A stretch of 64,000 nt of DNA, taken from NCBI RefSeq assembly GCF_020180945.1, contig NZ_JAIPUL010000001.1, positions 434,001 to 498,000 of the forward strand. The letters run 5' to 3'. This document shows, one piece after another, positions 16,815 through 25,307 of this stretch (its first letter is position 1; each line of letters opens with the position of its first letter). Below the pieces are notes generated by a model that was not told the DNA's origin, did no database searches, and saw nothing but the letters and a program-made list of their open reading frames with translations. Both the position numbers and the translations under genes were made by a program. The DNA comes from Lacticaseibacillus kribbianus. Lineage in GTDB: Bacteria; Bacillota; Bacilli; Lactobacillales; Lactobacillaceae.

Positions 16815-17280
16815 AGCGCAACGCGCGCGGCTGGCTACGCGCAGGTACTCGGGCCAAAGTGCGGCCCAAGCGCCTTCGCTAGGCCATCCGACCCGCTAAG
16901 CCCGCGCTTTTCCACTCTCTAAACGAGTTCCGACCGGCAACGCGGACTCGTCCAGCTAGGCCCGACACTTGAAGCCAAGTGCGCTTCAAGTGTCAGTCCT
17001 ACGCTAGCCGACCCGCTAAGCCCGCCGCTCTCCACTCTCTAAACGAGTTCCAAAGCGCAACGCGGGCGCGACTGGCTACGCGAAGGCACTCGGGCCAAAG
17101 TGCGACCCAAGCGCCTTCGCTAGGCCATCCGACCCGCCAAGCCCGCGCTTTTCCACTCTCTAAACGAGTTCCAAAGCGCAACGCGGGCGTGAATAGCTAC
17201 GCACTAGCGCCGAGGCTAAGTGCGCCTCAACGCTAGCGCTAGGCTATTCAGCCCGCTAAGCCCGCGCTTCTCCACTCTCT
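16815..17280 (+). repeat. Array of four intergenic palindromic repeats inside the ECF operon
   Basis: Four units with a period of 118-121 bp (hairpins at about 16821-16900, 16939-17020, 17059-17140 and 17180-17260). They are separated by a conserved spacer ending TCCACTCTCTAAACGAG. Each hairpin has an outer clamp (GCGGG/CCCGC in the best copies), a variable arm, an internal loop TACGC opposite GCTAG, a second variable arm and a core with loop AAAGTGC or a variant. Arms differ but pair: GAATAGC/GCTATTC, GAAGGC/GCCTTC, GACACTT/AAGTGTC; cores GGG/CCC, GAGGC/GCCTC, GAAGC/GCTTC. The array fills the whole gap between the S-component and ATPase genes. Confidence 0.85.
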
Positions 17281-17296
17281 GAAAGGACGGTCCCTC

Positions 17297-19009
17297 ATGG
17301 CTGAACCCATCATTCAATTCGACCACGTGTCGTTCCAATACGATAGCCAGGCCGAGCCCACGCTGCACGATGTGAGCCTGACCATTGCGCGCGGCGAAAA
17401 GGTGCTGATTGTCGGCCCGTCCGGTTCCGGGAAGTCGACGCTCGGCAACCTGATCAACGGCCTGATTCCGCACGCCATTCCCGGCAAGCTGACGGGCAAG
17501 GTCACGGTTTGCGGCCAAGACGTCGCGGCCTCCTCGGTCTTCGACCTGTCGCAGCACGTCGGCACGGTGCTGCAGGATCCGGATAGCCAGTTCGTCGGCC
17601 TCACCACCGCCGAGGACATCGCCTTTGCGCTGGAAAACGACGGCGCGCCGGTGCCAGAGATGCACGAGCGGGTGGCGGCAGTGGCCAAGACCCTGGGCAT
17701 TTCCGGCCAGCTCACCCAGTCGCCGCAGGACCTGTCCGGCGGGCAGAAGCAGCGCACCGCGATGGCCGGCGTTTTGATCGACAACGGCCAGGTGCTGCTG
17801 TTCGACGAGCCGCTGGCGGCGCTCGACCCGGCGACGGGCAAGTCGTCCATCAAGCTAATCGAGGACCTGCACGCGCGGCTGGACGTGACCGTCGTGATCA
17901 TCGAACACCGCCTCGAGGATGTGCTGACGCAGCCGGTCGACCGGGTGCTGGTGATCGACAACGGCCAGCTGATCGCCGACGTGACGCCAAGCGACCTGCT
18001 GCACAGCGCACTGCTGCCCCAGATCGGGGTGCGCAGCCCGCTTTACCTGCAGGCGCTGACGGCGGCGGGGGTCGACCTCGCCACCGTCACCGGCATCGCG
18101 AGTGTCCAGACCGTGGCGGCGCCGCACCTCGAATCGCGCCTGCGCGCCTGGTCGGCGGCCGAGCCCGCCGCCCCGCGCCGCCAGGTTGGCGAACCGCTTT
18201 TGACCATCCAGGGGCTGCGCTTCGGCTACGACCGCCACACCCAGATCTTCAAGGACCTTGACCTGACCATCAACCGGGGCGACATGGTCGCGCTGGTCGG
18301 CCGCAACGGGGTGGGCAAGACCACGCTGAGCCAGCTGCTCGTCGGCTTCGAGCAGCCTCAGGCCGGGACGATGCGCTTTGCCGGCACCGACCTGAAGACG
18401 CTGTCGATCAAGGAGCGAGCTGACCGCATCGGCTACATCATGCAGGACCCCAACCAGATGATTTCCAAGAACCTGATTCGAGACGAGGTCGGGCTGGGGC
18501 TGGACCTGCGCGGTGTGCCGGCGGCCGAGCGCGACGCGCGGGTCGATGAGGCGCTGCGCATCTGCGGCCTGTACGAATTTCGCCACTGGCCGATTTCGGC
18601 GCTGAGTTTTGGCCAGAAAAAGCGCGTCACCATCGCCGCAATCCTGGTGCTTCAGCCGGCCATGATGATCCTGGACGAGCCGACCGCCGGCCAGGACTGG
18701 CGCCACTACACGCAGATGATGCGGTTTCTGGAGTCGCTCAACCAAGAGCACGGCATGACCATCATGCTGATCACGCACGACATGCACCTGATGCTGGAGT
18801 ACGCCAGCCGCACCATTGTCCTCGGGGACGACGGCATCCTGATGGACGCCGCCCCGGCGCGGGTGCTGAGCGACACCGGCGTGATCGAGGCGGCCAGCCT
18901 CGCCGAGACCAGCCTGTACCAGCTGGCGCAGCGCTTCGGGCTGGACCCCGACCGCTTCACCGGCCAGGTGATCGAACACGAAAGGCAGGGGATGAGCCAT
19001 GACGAATAA
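17297..19009 (+). CDS. ECF transporter double ATPase subunit
   Basis: 570 residues with two complete ABC ATPase domains. Domain 1 (1-250) has Walker A GPSGSGKST, signature LSGGQKQR and Walker B LLFDEPLAALD. Domain 2 (300-545) has GRNGVGKTT, LSFGQKKR and MMILDEPTAGQD. Fused EcfA1-EcfA2 proteins of the YkoD/CbiO type power dedicated ECF importers together with EcfT and an S-component. ATG follows GAAAGGA, and the stop overlaps the EcfT start by 11 bases, so translation is coupled. Its transcript may come through the repeat array from the Met T-box promoter. Confidence 0.9.
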   Translation: MAEPIIQFDHVSFQYDSQAEPTLHDVSLTIARGEKVLIVGPSGSGKSTLGNLINGLIPHAIPGKLTGKVTVCGQDVAASSVFDLSQHVGTVLQDPDSQFVGLTTAEDIAFALENDGAPVPEMHERVAAVAKTLGISGQLTQSPQDLSGGQKQRTAMAGVLIDNGQVLLFDEPLAALDPATGKSSIKLIEDLHARLDVTVVIIEHRLEDVLTQPVDRVLVIDNGQLIADVTPSDLLHSALLPQIGVRSPLYLQALTAAGVDLATVTGIASVQTVAAPHLESRLRAWSAAEPAAPRRQVGEPLLTIQGLRFGYDRHTQIFKDLDLTINRGDMVALVGRNGVGKTTLSQLLVGFEQPQAGTMRFAGTDLKTLSIKERADRIGYIMQDPNQMISKNLIRDEVGLGLDLRGVPAAERDARVDEALRICGLYEFRHWPISALSFGQKKRVTIAAILVLQPAMMILDEPTAGQDWRHYTQMMRFLESLNQEHGMTIMLITHDMHLMLEYASRTIVLGDDGILMDAAPARVLSDTGVIEAASLAETSLYQLAQRFGLDPDRFTGQVIEHERQGMSHDE

Positions 19010-19826
19010 CCTGTTCGGGTTCGCCGCCGGGGACACCTGGCTGCACCGGCTCAGCGGCGCGACCAAGCTGCTGGCGTTCGTCGGCATCTCGCTGATCGCC
19101 ATGGCCAGCTACGACACGCGCTTCACCGCTGCAATCGTGGTGATGTCTTTGATCCTGTTCAAGATGGCCCACATCCACTGGCGCCAGATCCGCCTGGTGG
19201 TCAAGCTGATCTTAGTGTTCTCGCTGTTGAACCTGCTGACCGTCTACCTGTTTTCACCGGAGTACGGCGTCAGCCTGTACGGCACGCGGCACCTTTTGGC
19301 CGGCAGCGGGTACTTCACCATCACCCAGGAGCAGCTGTTCTACGAGCTCAACCTGGCGCTCAAGTACGTCGTCACCGTGCCGCTCGCGCTGCTGTTCCTG
19401 ATCACCACCAACCCCAGCGAGTTCGCGGCCAGCCTCAACAAGCTGCACCTGTCCTACAAGATCAGCTACGCCGTCGCGCTGTCGCTCCGCTACATTCCGG
19501 ACATCCAGCACGTCTACCACCAGATCAGCCAAAGCCAGCAGGCCAGAGGCTACGAGCTGTCCAAAAAGGCCGGCCCGCTGCACCGCCTCCGCGGCGCGGC
19601 GCAGGTTCTGATGCCCTTGATCTTCAGCTCGCTGGACCGCATCGAAACCATCAGCCAAGCCATGAAACTGCGCCGCTTCGGCCGAGACAAGAAACGGTCG
19701 TGGTACATGGACCGGCCGTTTGCCGCCGCGGACTGGGCGGTGATTGCCGGCACCGCGGGCATCATCGTCGTCGGGCTGCTGCTGTTTCGCGTCAACGGCG
19801 GGCGCTTCTTCAATCCGTTCCGCTGA
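18999..19826 (+). CDS. ECF transporter transmembrane subunit EcfT
   Basis: 275 residues, hydrophobic N-terminal half and C-terminal half with the two coupling motifs of EcfT proteins: QQARGYELSK and AMKLRRFG, each an A-R-G-like helix that docks to an ATPase. It joins the S-component to the double ATPase in the membrane. Ribosome site GGCAGGGG lies inside the ATPase gene end. It is the last gene of the Met T-box operon and is followed by a strong terminator. Confidence 0.9.
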   Translation: MTNNLFGFAAGDTWLHRLSGATKLLAFVGISLIAMASYDTRFTAAIVVMSLILFKMAHIHWRQIRLVVKLILVFSLLNLLTVYLFSPEYGVSLYGTRHLLAGSGYFTITQEQLFYELNLALKYVVTVPLALLFLITTNPSEFAASLNKLHLSYKISYAVALSLRYIPDIQHVYHQISQSQQARGYELSKKAGPLHRLRGAAQVLMPLIFSSLDRIETISQAMKLRRFGRDKKRSWYMDRPFAAADWAVIAGTAGIIVVGLLLFRVNGGRFFNPFR

Positions 19827-19831
19827 GCATT

Positions 19832-19887
19832 AACGGCCCCGGAACCGTCGCACACATTGCTGTGCGGCAGTTCCGGGGCCGTTTTGC
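19832..19887 (+). terminator. Rho-independent terminator
   Basis: 14-bp arms AACGGCCCCGGAAC and its complement (19832-19845 with 19870-19883) with an inner hairpin, then TTTTG. Ends the ECF operon. Confidence 0.8.
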
Positions 19888-19931
19888 GTGGTCGAGGGTT
19901 GGCGGCGTTCGGGCCGCCGGCGGATCAGCGC

Positions 19932-21430
19932 CTACTGCTGCGCCTGGCGGTACTCGCGCGGGGTCTGGCCGACCTCGCGCTTGAACAGGCGGGTGAAGTA
20001 GGAGAAGTTGGTGTAGCCAAGGCTTTCGGCAATCTGGTTGATTGGCCGGGCGTCGGTGGCAATCAGGGTTTTGGCCGCGGCGATGCGCCGGTCGATGATG
20101 TAGGCGTCAAGGACATGCCGTACGCATCCTTGAACAGCTTCGCCGCGTAGTCGGGGTTCAAGAACACCACCTCGGCCAGCTTCTCGCGGGTCAGGTCGTC
20201 GCCCAGATGCGTGTTGATGTACTGCTGCAGCTGCTTGCCGACGCTGACCTGCGAGTCGGCGAAGGCGGCGTAGGAGAACGCGCTTTGGGTGACGTAGCGG
20301 ATGAACTCGGCCAGGGCCTCCAGGCTGTTCAGCGAGTCCTGGTACAGCGCCGCGTAGGCCTTGGAGGAGAAAAGCTTGTGGGCCTGCACGTTGTGGCGCT
20401 CAAGCGACACGTAGATCTGCTGGAGCAGGTCCTCGCGGAAGTTGCGCAGGGTGCGGCGTGACAGCTTGCCCTCGCGCAGGCAGGTCTGCAGGTACGCGTC
20501 CGTGGTCGCCTCAAGCGCGTCCGCGTCCTTTCTGGCGATCAGCGCGGCCAGCCGCTGGAGGTCGGGCTCCAGGTAGGCGGTCTCCTGGTGGCGGTAGCCC
20601 GCCAGCAGGTGATCGGTGTCGCGGTGGACGGCCAGGTCGTCCACCATCAGGGTCAGCCGCTGGCAGACGGCGGAAAGCGTTTCGGCCGTTGTCGCGGTGC
20701 CGATGAAGGTGGTGAAGGGCGCCGCGACCGGGGCCAGGACGGCCCGCAGCCGGCTGGCGACGGCCAGGGGCGCGGCGGCCGCCGTCGGGGTACTGGTCTG
20801 CAGCACGTTGACCAGCCGGTGGTTCTCGTCGACGGCCTGGGTGCCCAGGCGCCAGCCGGGCAGGGCCAGGTCGGCGCGAATCAGGGCCTTGCGCAGGGCG
20901 GCCAGGTCGGTGCTGGCCTCGGGCTGCAGCACGATTGGGAGCAGCGTCAGCCCGGTGAACTCGCCGGCGACGGCGGGAGACGGCGGCCCGAGCAGCACGG
21001 CGCGCCAGGCGGCGGGGGTGGGGCCTGCGGCAGGCGTCGTCGCCTGCACCTGCCGGGCGCGGATCTTGGCCGCCGCCTTGTGGACCACGGCGGTGAAGCG
21101 GTCGGGGATGATCGGCTTGAGGTAGTAGTCGAAGCTGCCCAGCTCGATGGCCTTTTGCGCGTAGTTGAAGTCGGCGTAGTTGGTGAGAAAAATCGTCTCG
21201 GTGTCCCGGTGCAGCGTGTGGCGAATCCAGTCCAGCAGGTCCAGCCCGCTGCCCTGGGGCATCTCGATGTCCGAGATCACGAGGTCGACCGAATTTGCCT
21301 GCAGCTGGGCCTGAGCCTGGCGCATGTTGGCCGCGGCGAGCACGGTGGTGAAGCCCAGTGCCGGCCAGTCAATGGTCTGCTTGAGCACGTTGATGACGAA
21401 GCGGTCATCGTCAACTAAGAGGACGATCAT
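19932..21430 (-). pseudogene. YesN-type response regulator, frameshifted in its AraC domain
   Basis: ATG 21430 starts a receiver domain (residues 1-120; DDD at 7-9, phospho-acceptor Asp54 in VISDIEMP, Lys in YYLKP). A middle region and the start of an AraC DNA-binding domain follow (THLGDDLTREKLAEVVFLNPDYAAKLFK). After YGMSL, near 20107, the frame shifts: the direct frame ends at 20063, while the neighbouring frame reads DAYIIDRRIAAAK...SLGYTNFSYFTRLFKREVG, the missing second helix-turn-helix, and stops at 19932. One lost G on the minus strand would explain it. As written the protein lacks half its DNA-binding domain. It overlaps the kinase gene by 20 bases. Confidence 0.8.
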
Positions 21431-23138
21431 CTTGGAGGTCTCCTTTCTTGACCACGCGCTGAACCGGCAGCGTGAGGTCGATGTAGGCGCCGCCGTTTTG
21501 GCGGTTGCCGATGTCGAGGCGGTAGCTCTTGTTGTAGAGCAGGTCCAGGCGGTTGATCACGTTGTTGATGCCGATGTGCTGCTCGCTCAGGGCGATCAGG
21601 TGCTGGTTCTTCAGGGCGTCGAGAATCTCCTGCGGGAAGCCGTCGCCGTTGTCCTGGATGTGGATCGCCAGGACGTCGGAGTCGCGGCCGACCACCTCGC
21701 GCGCGTCGATTGCAATCAGCGTCGGGTGGTCGAAGGAGACGGCGTACTTCACCGCGTTTTCCACGAAGGTCTGAAGCATCAGGGGCGGCACCAGGCACTC
21801 GGCGACGGCCGGTGCGATGGTCAGCGTGGACTGCAGGACGTCCTTGCCGTAGCGGATGCCCTGGATCTTCAGGTAGTCGTTGACGTGTGCGACCTCCTGC
21901 TTCAGCGGCACCAGCTCGGCGCCGGCGTGCAGCAGGTAGCGCATGTAGCGCGTCGCGGCGAGGATTAGCTCGCCCATGTGCGCGGTCTGGTTCATCTGCT
22001 GCATCGAGTACAGCGTGGTCAGGATGTTGAGGTAAAAATGCGGGCGCACCTGAAGCTGCATGAACTGGATCTGCGTTTTTTTCTGCTGGATCTCGTTTTC
22101 GTACAGCGACACCTTCAGGCTGCGGACCTGGTTCATCAGCTGGTGGAACTGGGCGTTGACGTTCTCCAGCTCCTTGATGTGCGAGTTCTGAAGCCCCGGC
22201 GTCGCGTCGGTGTCCTTGAGCATGGTGACCGTGGACGAGAACGCGCGCAGGGGCACCACGAAGTTGCGCCAGAGGTAAAAGACCCCGAACATCGCGACGA
22301 TCGCAATCCCCATGGTCAGGGCCATCAGCACCAGCTGGATCAGGGTGAACTGCTCGCTGCGGCCGAAGCGGTTCAGCGCGACGTTCAGCGAGAAGGGCAG
22401 GGTGGCGTAGGCGTCGGTGCGGTGAATCAGCTTCGACGCGGTGCGCCCGCGCGCCACGTAGCGCGGGTCCTTGCGGTTCACGAGGTCGTGACCGTTGAGG
22501 TGGACGTAGGCGAGGTCGTCCTTAGATAGGTAGGATTTTTGAATCGGGCTGGTCAAGGCGCTGACGCGAACGGCGCAAAACAGCACAACGCTGTCGTACT
22601 TCACCTCGTGGTACAGGTAGTAGCGGCCGTTGATGCGCGCGGCGTTCCACGGGTTCTCGATCACCTTCTGCTTGGTCGCCCAGCCGGTGATCAGCGAGTC
22701 GCGCAGCTGCACGTAGTCGTCCCAAGAGACCGTCATGGTGGAGAGGTTGGTGAAGTAGCCGGTGTTGGGGGAGTAGAAGAAGAACTGGTAATCGCTGCCG
22801 GTCGAGTACTGGAAGTCAAAGACGCGGCGGCGGATGCTGTCGAGCGGCTCGCCGAGCGCGACGTTGTCGGCCACCGGGTCGATGGTGGTCATTTCGGCGA
22901 GGCTGGGCTCGCGCACGGCGGAGTAGTCCATGAAGTGATCGATCGCCTTGAACTTGGTGGCGACGTCGTCCATGTAGATGCCGATGGTGCTGTTCAGCCG
23001 CTGCAGGCGCTCGTTGCGCGAGGCGTTGATGGTGGCGACCAACAGCACGACGTTGAGCACGCACACGACGACCAGGCTCGCGATCAGCACCCGCAGGTAG
23101 CGGTTGATCGAGTGGCCCTCGCTGGTTTTGCCTCGCAT
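21411..23138 (-). CDS. YesM-type sensor histidine kinase
   Basis: 575 residues. One membrane segment lies at about 14-36 and a second near 275-300, enclosing a large extracellular sensor domain. A HAMP-like linker follows, then the His_kinase domain with RPHFYLN (phospho-His near residue 363) and an HATPase domain (FVENAVKYAV, QDNGDGFP). Kinases of this group sense extracellular sugars or oligosaccharides. ATG 23138 follows AAAGGGG; longer frames lack a ribosome site. It is co-transcribed with the response regulator and divergent from the LplBCA genes it likely controls. Confidence 0.88.
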   Translation of the reverse strand: MRGKTSEGHSINRYLRVLIASLVVVCVLNVVLLVATINASRNERLQRLNSTIGIYMDDVATKFKAIDHFMDYSAVREPSLAEMTTIDPVADNVALGEPLDSIRRRVFDFQYSTGSDYQFFFYSPNTGYFTNLSTMTVSWDDYVQLRDSLITGWATKQKVIENPWNAARINGRYYLYHEVKYDSVVLFCAVRVSALTSPIQKSYLSKDDLAYVHLNGHDLVNRKDPRYVARGRTASKLIHRTDAYATLPFSLNVALNRFGRSEQFTLIQLVLMALTMGIAIVAMFGVFYLWRNFVVPLRAFSSTVTMLKDTDATPGLQNSHIKELENVNAQFHQLMNQVRSLKVSLYENEIQQKKTQIQFMQLQVRPHFYLNILTTLYSMQQMNQTAHMGELILAATRYMRYLLHAGAELVPLKQEVAHVNDYLKIQGIRYGKDVLQSTLTIAPAVAECLVPPLMLQTFVENAVKYAVSFDHPTLIAIDAREVVGRDSDVLAIHIQDNGDGFPQEILDALKNQHLIALSEQHIGINNVINRLDLLYNKSYRLDIGNRQNGGAYIDLTLPVQRVVKKGDLQDDRPLS

Positions 23139-23213
23139 TCGCCCATCCCCTTTCTTACGCTTACCAGTATACCGCCAGCGGCGCGGCGATTCTGGCGCTA
23201 ACCGGGGATTATT

Positions 23214-23311
23214 TGACACATTCCGGAGGAGGCGTCGTGAACGTGCTATTTCCGCCGCAAAGGACGGTGTCAGCAAAAAGAGAGCGCTTTTACAACCTCC
23301 AGAATGTGCCA
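23214..23311. promoter_or_regulatory. Divergent regulatory region with a spaced inverted repeat
   Basis: TGACACATTCCGG at 23214-23226 recurs inverted as CCAGAATGTGCCA at 23299-23311 (11 of 13 positions agree). The pair lies between the yesM-like and lplB-like genes and could be binding sites for the response regulator. A TTGACG box at 23335 precedes the rightward genes. Confidence 0.3.
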
Positions 23312-23384
23312 CTTCGGCTCGCGTTAGTTATAGATTGACGCAAAGCGCGCGTCGTACACTGGTTCATGAAAGGAGGGGGAAAAC

Positions 23385-24338
23385 ATGAATGTGCAAGAAG
23401 CGCCACTACCGGAAGCGGCGGCCGCGCGGCGGAAGCGTCAGCGTCGCCGCGACCTGAAGAAGAGCCTGCCGCTTTACGTGCTGCTGCTGCCGTCCGCCGT
23501 GCTGCTTTTGGTCTTCGCCTACATTCCGATGTACGGGCTGGTGATGGCCTTCCAGAACTACTCGCCGGCGCTCGGGGTGTTCCACAGCCCGTGGGTCGGG
23601 TTCCAGAACTTCATGCAGTTCTTCCGGTCGTACCAGTTTCCCATCACGCTGAAAAACACGCTGGTGATCAGCGTGTACAGCCTGCTGGTCAACACGCCGC
23701 TGCCGGTGGCCCTGGCCATTTTGACCAACCAGATGCGGCGCGTCGGCTTCAAGAAGGTGTTCCAGGTGATCTCGTACCTGCCGCACTTCATCTCCACGAT
23801 GGTCATGTGCGGGATGATCTTAATCTTCCTGTCGCCGCAGTCGGGCATGATCGCCAACCTGTTCCACCTGTTCGGCGCCAAGCTGCCGGACATCATGTCG
23901 GACGCCGGCGCCTTCGCGCACGTGTACGTGTGGACGGATGTCTGGCAGAACCTCGGCTGGAACAGCATCATCTACATCGCCGCGCTGTCGGCCATCGATC
24001 CGACCTACTACGAGGCGGCGACGATGGACGGGGCGACGGCCTGGCAGAAGATTCGCGCCATCGACATTCCGATGATCATGCCGACCGTGATGATCATCTT
24101 GATCATGAGCGTCGGCAACCTGCTGAACGTCGGCTTCGAGAAGGTCCTGCTGCTGCAAAACCCGCTGAACCTGCAGGGCAGCGAGATCATCTCGACCTAC
24201 GTCTACAAGATCGGGCTGCAGAACTTCCAGTACAGCCTGTCGACGGCCATCGGGCTGTTCAACACCGTGATCAACGTTATTTTGCTGCTGGGGGTCAACT
24301 GGATTTCTAAGAAGACCACCGACACGAGCCTGTTTTAG
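23385..24338 (+). CDS. ABC sugar transporter permease, LplB type
   Basis: 317 residues with six membrane segments and the permease loop EAATMDGATAWQKIRAIDIPMI, the EAA motif that contacts the ATPase. The N-terminal KKSLPLYVLLLPSAVLLLVFAYIPMYGLVMAFQNY is typical of the LplB/YtcP-linked branch of carbohydrate importers. ATG follows AAAGGAGGGGG. First gene of the lplB-lplC-lplA-yesL-GH65-GH65-pgmB cluster. No ATPase is encoded nearby; such systems commonly share an MsmK-like ATPase encoded elsewhere. Confidence 0.88.
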   Translation: MNVQEAPLPEAAAARRKRQRRRDLKKSLPLYVLLLPSAVLLLVFAYIPMYGLVMAFQNYSPALGVFHSPWVGFQNFMQFFRSYQFPITLKNTLVISVYSLLVNTPLPVALAILTNQMRRVGFKKVFQVISYLPHFISTMVMCGMILIFLSPQSGMIANLFHLFGAKLPDIMSDAGAFAHVYVWTDVWQNLGWNSIIYIAALSAIDPTYYEAATMDGATAWQKIRAIDIPMIMPTVMIILIMSVGNLLNVGFEKVLLLQNPLNLQGSEIISTYVYKIGLQNFQYSLSTAIGLFNTVINVILLLGVNWISKKTTDTSLF

Positions 24339-24352
24339 GAAGGAGGAGGAAC

Positions 24353-25270
24353 ATGTCGAATTCATCGCAACACCCCGCACGCGCCAAGCGGGTCAAGCTG
24401 AGCGGCAGGGACTTCGCCTTCCAGGTGTTCATCTACGTGGTGGCCGCCCTGATGATTCTCGCCATCATTTACCCGCTGTGGTTCATCATCATCGCGTCGT
24501 TCAGCAACCCCTCGGACGTCGCCAACGGCCGCGTCTGGCTGTGGCCTGAACACCTGGACCTGAAGGGGTACCAGGCGCTGTTCAAGCAGACCATCATCTG
24601 GCGCAGCTACGGCAACACGATTCTGTACACGGCGCTTGGCACGCTGTTCGGCCTGGCCGTCAACATCCCGGCCGGCTACGCGCTGTCGCGCCAGGACCTG
24701 GTCGGCCGCAAGTGGATCAACGCCCTGTACGTGATCCCGATGTTCATCAGCGGCGGCCTGGTGCCGATCTACCTGACCGTCAAGGGGGTCGGGCTGCTCA
24801 ACAGCTTCTGGGTGATGATCATTCCGTTCGCGGTGTCGCCCTACAACATCATCGTCGCGCGGACGTTCTTTCAGTCCAGCATCCCGGACAGCCTCTGGGA
24901 GGCCGCGCAGCTGGACGGCGCCAGCACCTTCAAGTACTTCTTCAAGATTGTGCTGCCGCTGTCCAAGGCGGTGATGGCGGTGCTCGGCCTGTGGACGGCC
25001 GTCGGCATCTGGAATCAGTGGTTCAACGCGTTGATCTACTTGCAAAACGAGAACCTGCAGCCGCTGCAGCTGATCCTGCGGCGCATCCTGATCACCAACC
25101 AGCAGGTCGCCGGCAACACCACCGGCCAGCTGGCCGCGGAGCTGCAGCAGCTGTCGGACATGATGAAGTACGCGTCGATCGTGATTTCCACGCTGCCGAT
25201 CATGTGTGTCTACCCGTTTTTGCAGAAATACTTCAACCAAGGTGTTATGTTGGGTTCAGTCAAGGGTTAG
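24353..25270 (+). CDS. ABC sugar transporter permease, LplC/YtcP type
   Basis: 305 residues, six membrane segments, EAA loop LWEAAQLDGASTFKYFFKIVLPLSK. It pairs with the preceding permease to form the channel of an oligosaccharide importer. Only 14 bases separate it from lplB, with AGGAGGAGG before the ATG. The end runs into the leader of the binding-protein gene. Confidence 0.88.
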   Translation: MSNSSQHPARAKRVKLSGRDFAFQVFIYVVAALMILAIIYPLWFIIIASFSNPSDVANGRVWLWPEHLDLKGYQALFKQTIIWRSYGNTILYTALGTLFGLAVNIPAGYALSRQDLVGRKWINALYVIPMFISGGLVPIYLTVKGVGLLNSFWVMIIPFAVSPYNIIVARTFFQSSIPDSLWEAAQLDGASTFKYFFKIVLPLSKAVMAVLGLWTAVGIWNQWFNALIYLQNENLQPLQLILRRILITNQQVAGNTTGQLAAELQQLSDMMKYASIVISTLPIMCVYPFLQKYFNQGVMLGSVKG

Positions 25271-25307
25271 GGTGCCAGTGGGGCGCCCAGGAATAGGAGG
25301 AGACGTC

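Noticed and set aside
16815-17280. Integron attC sites
   Set aside because: Hairpins with variable arms recall attC, but the AAC/GTT core sites, a tyrosine integrase and gene cassettes between the units are missing.
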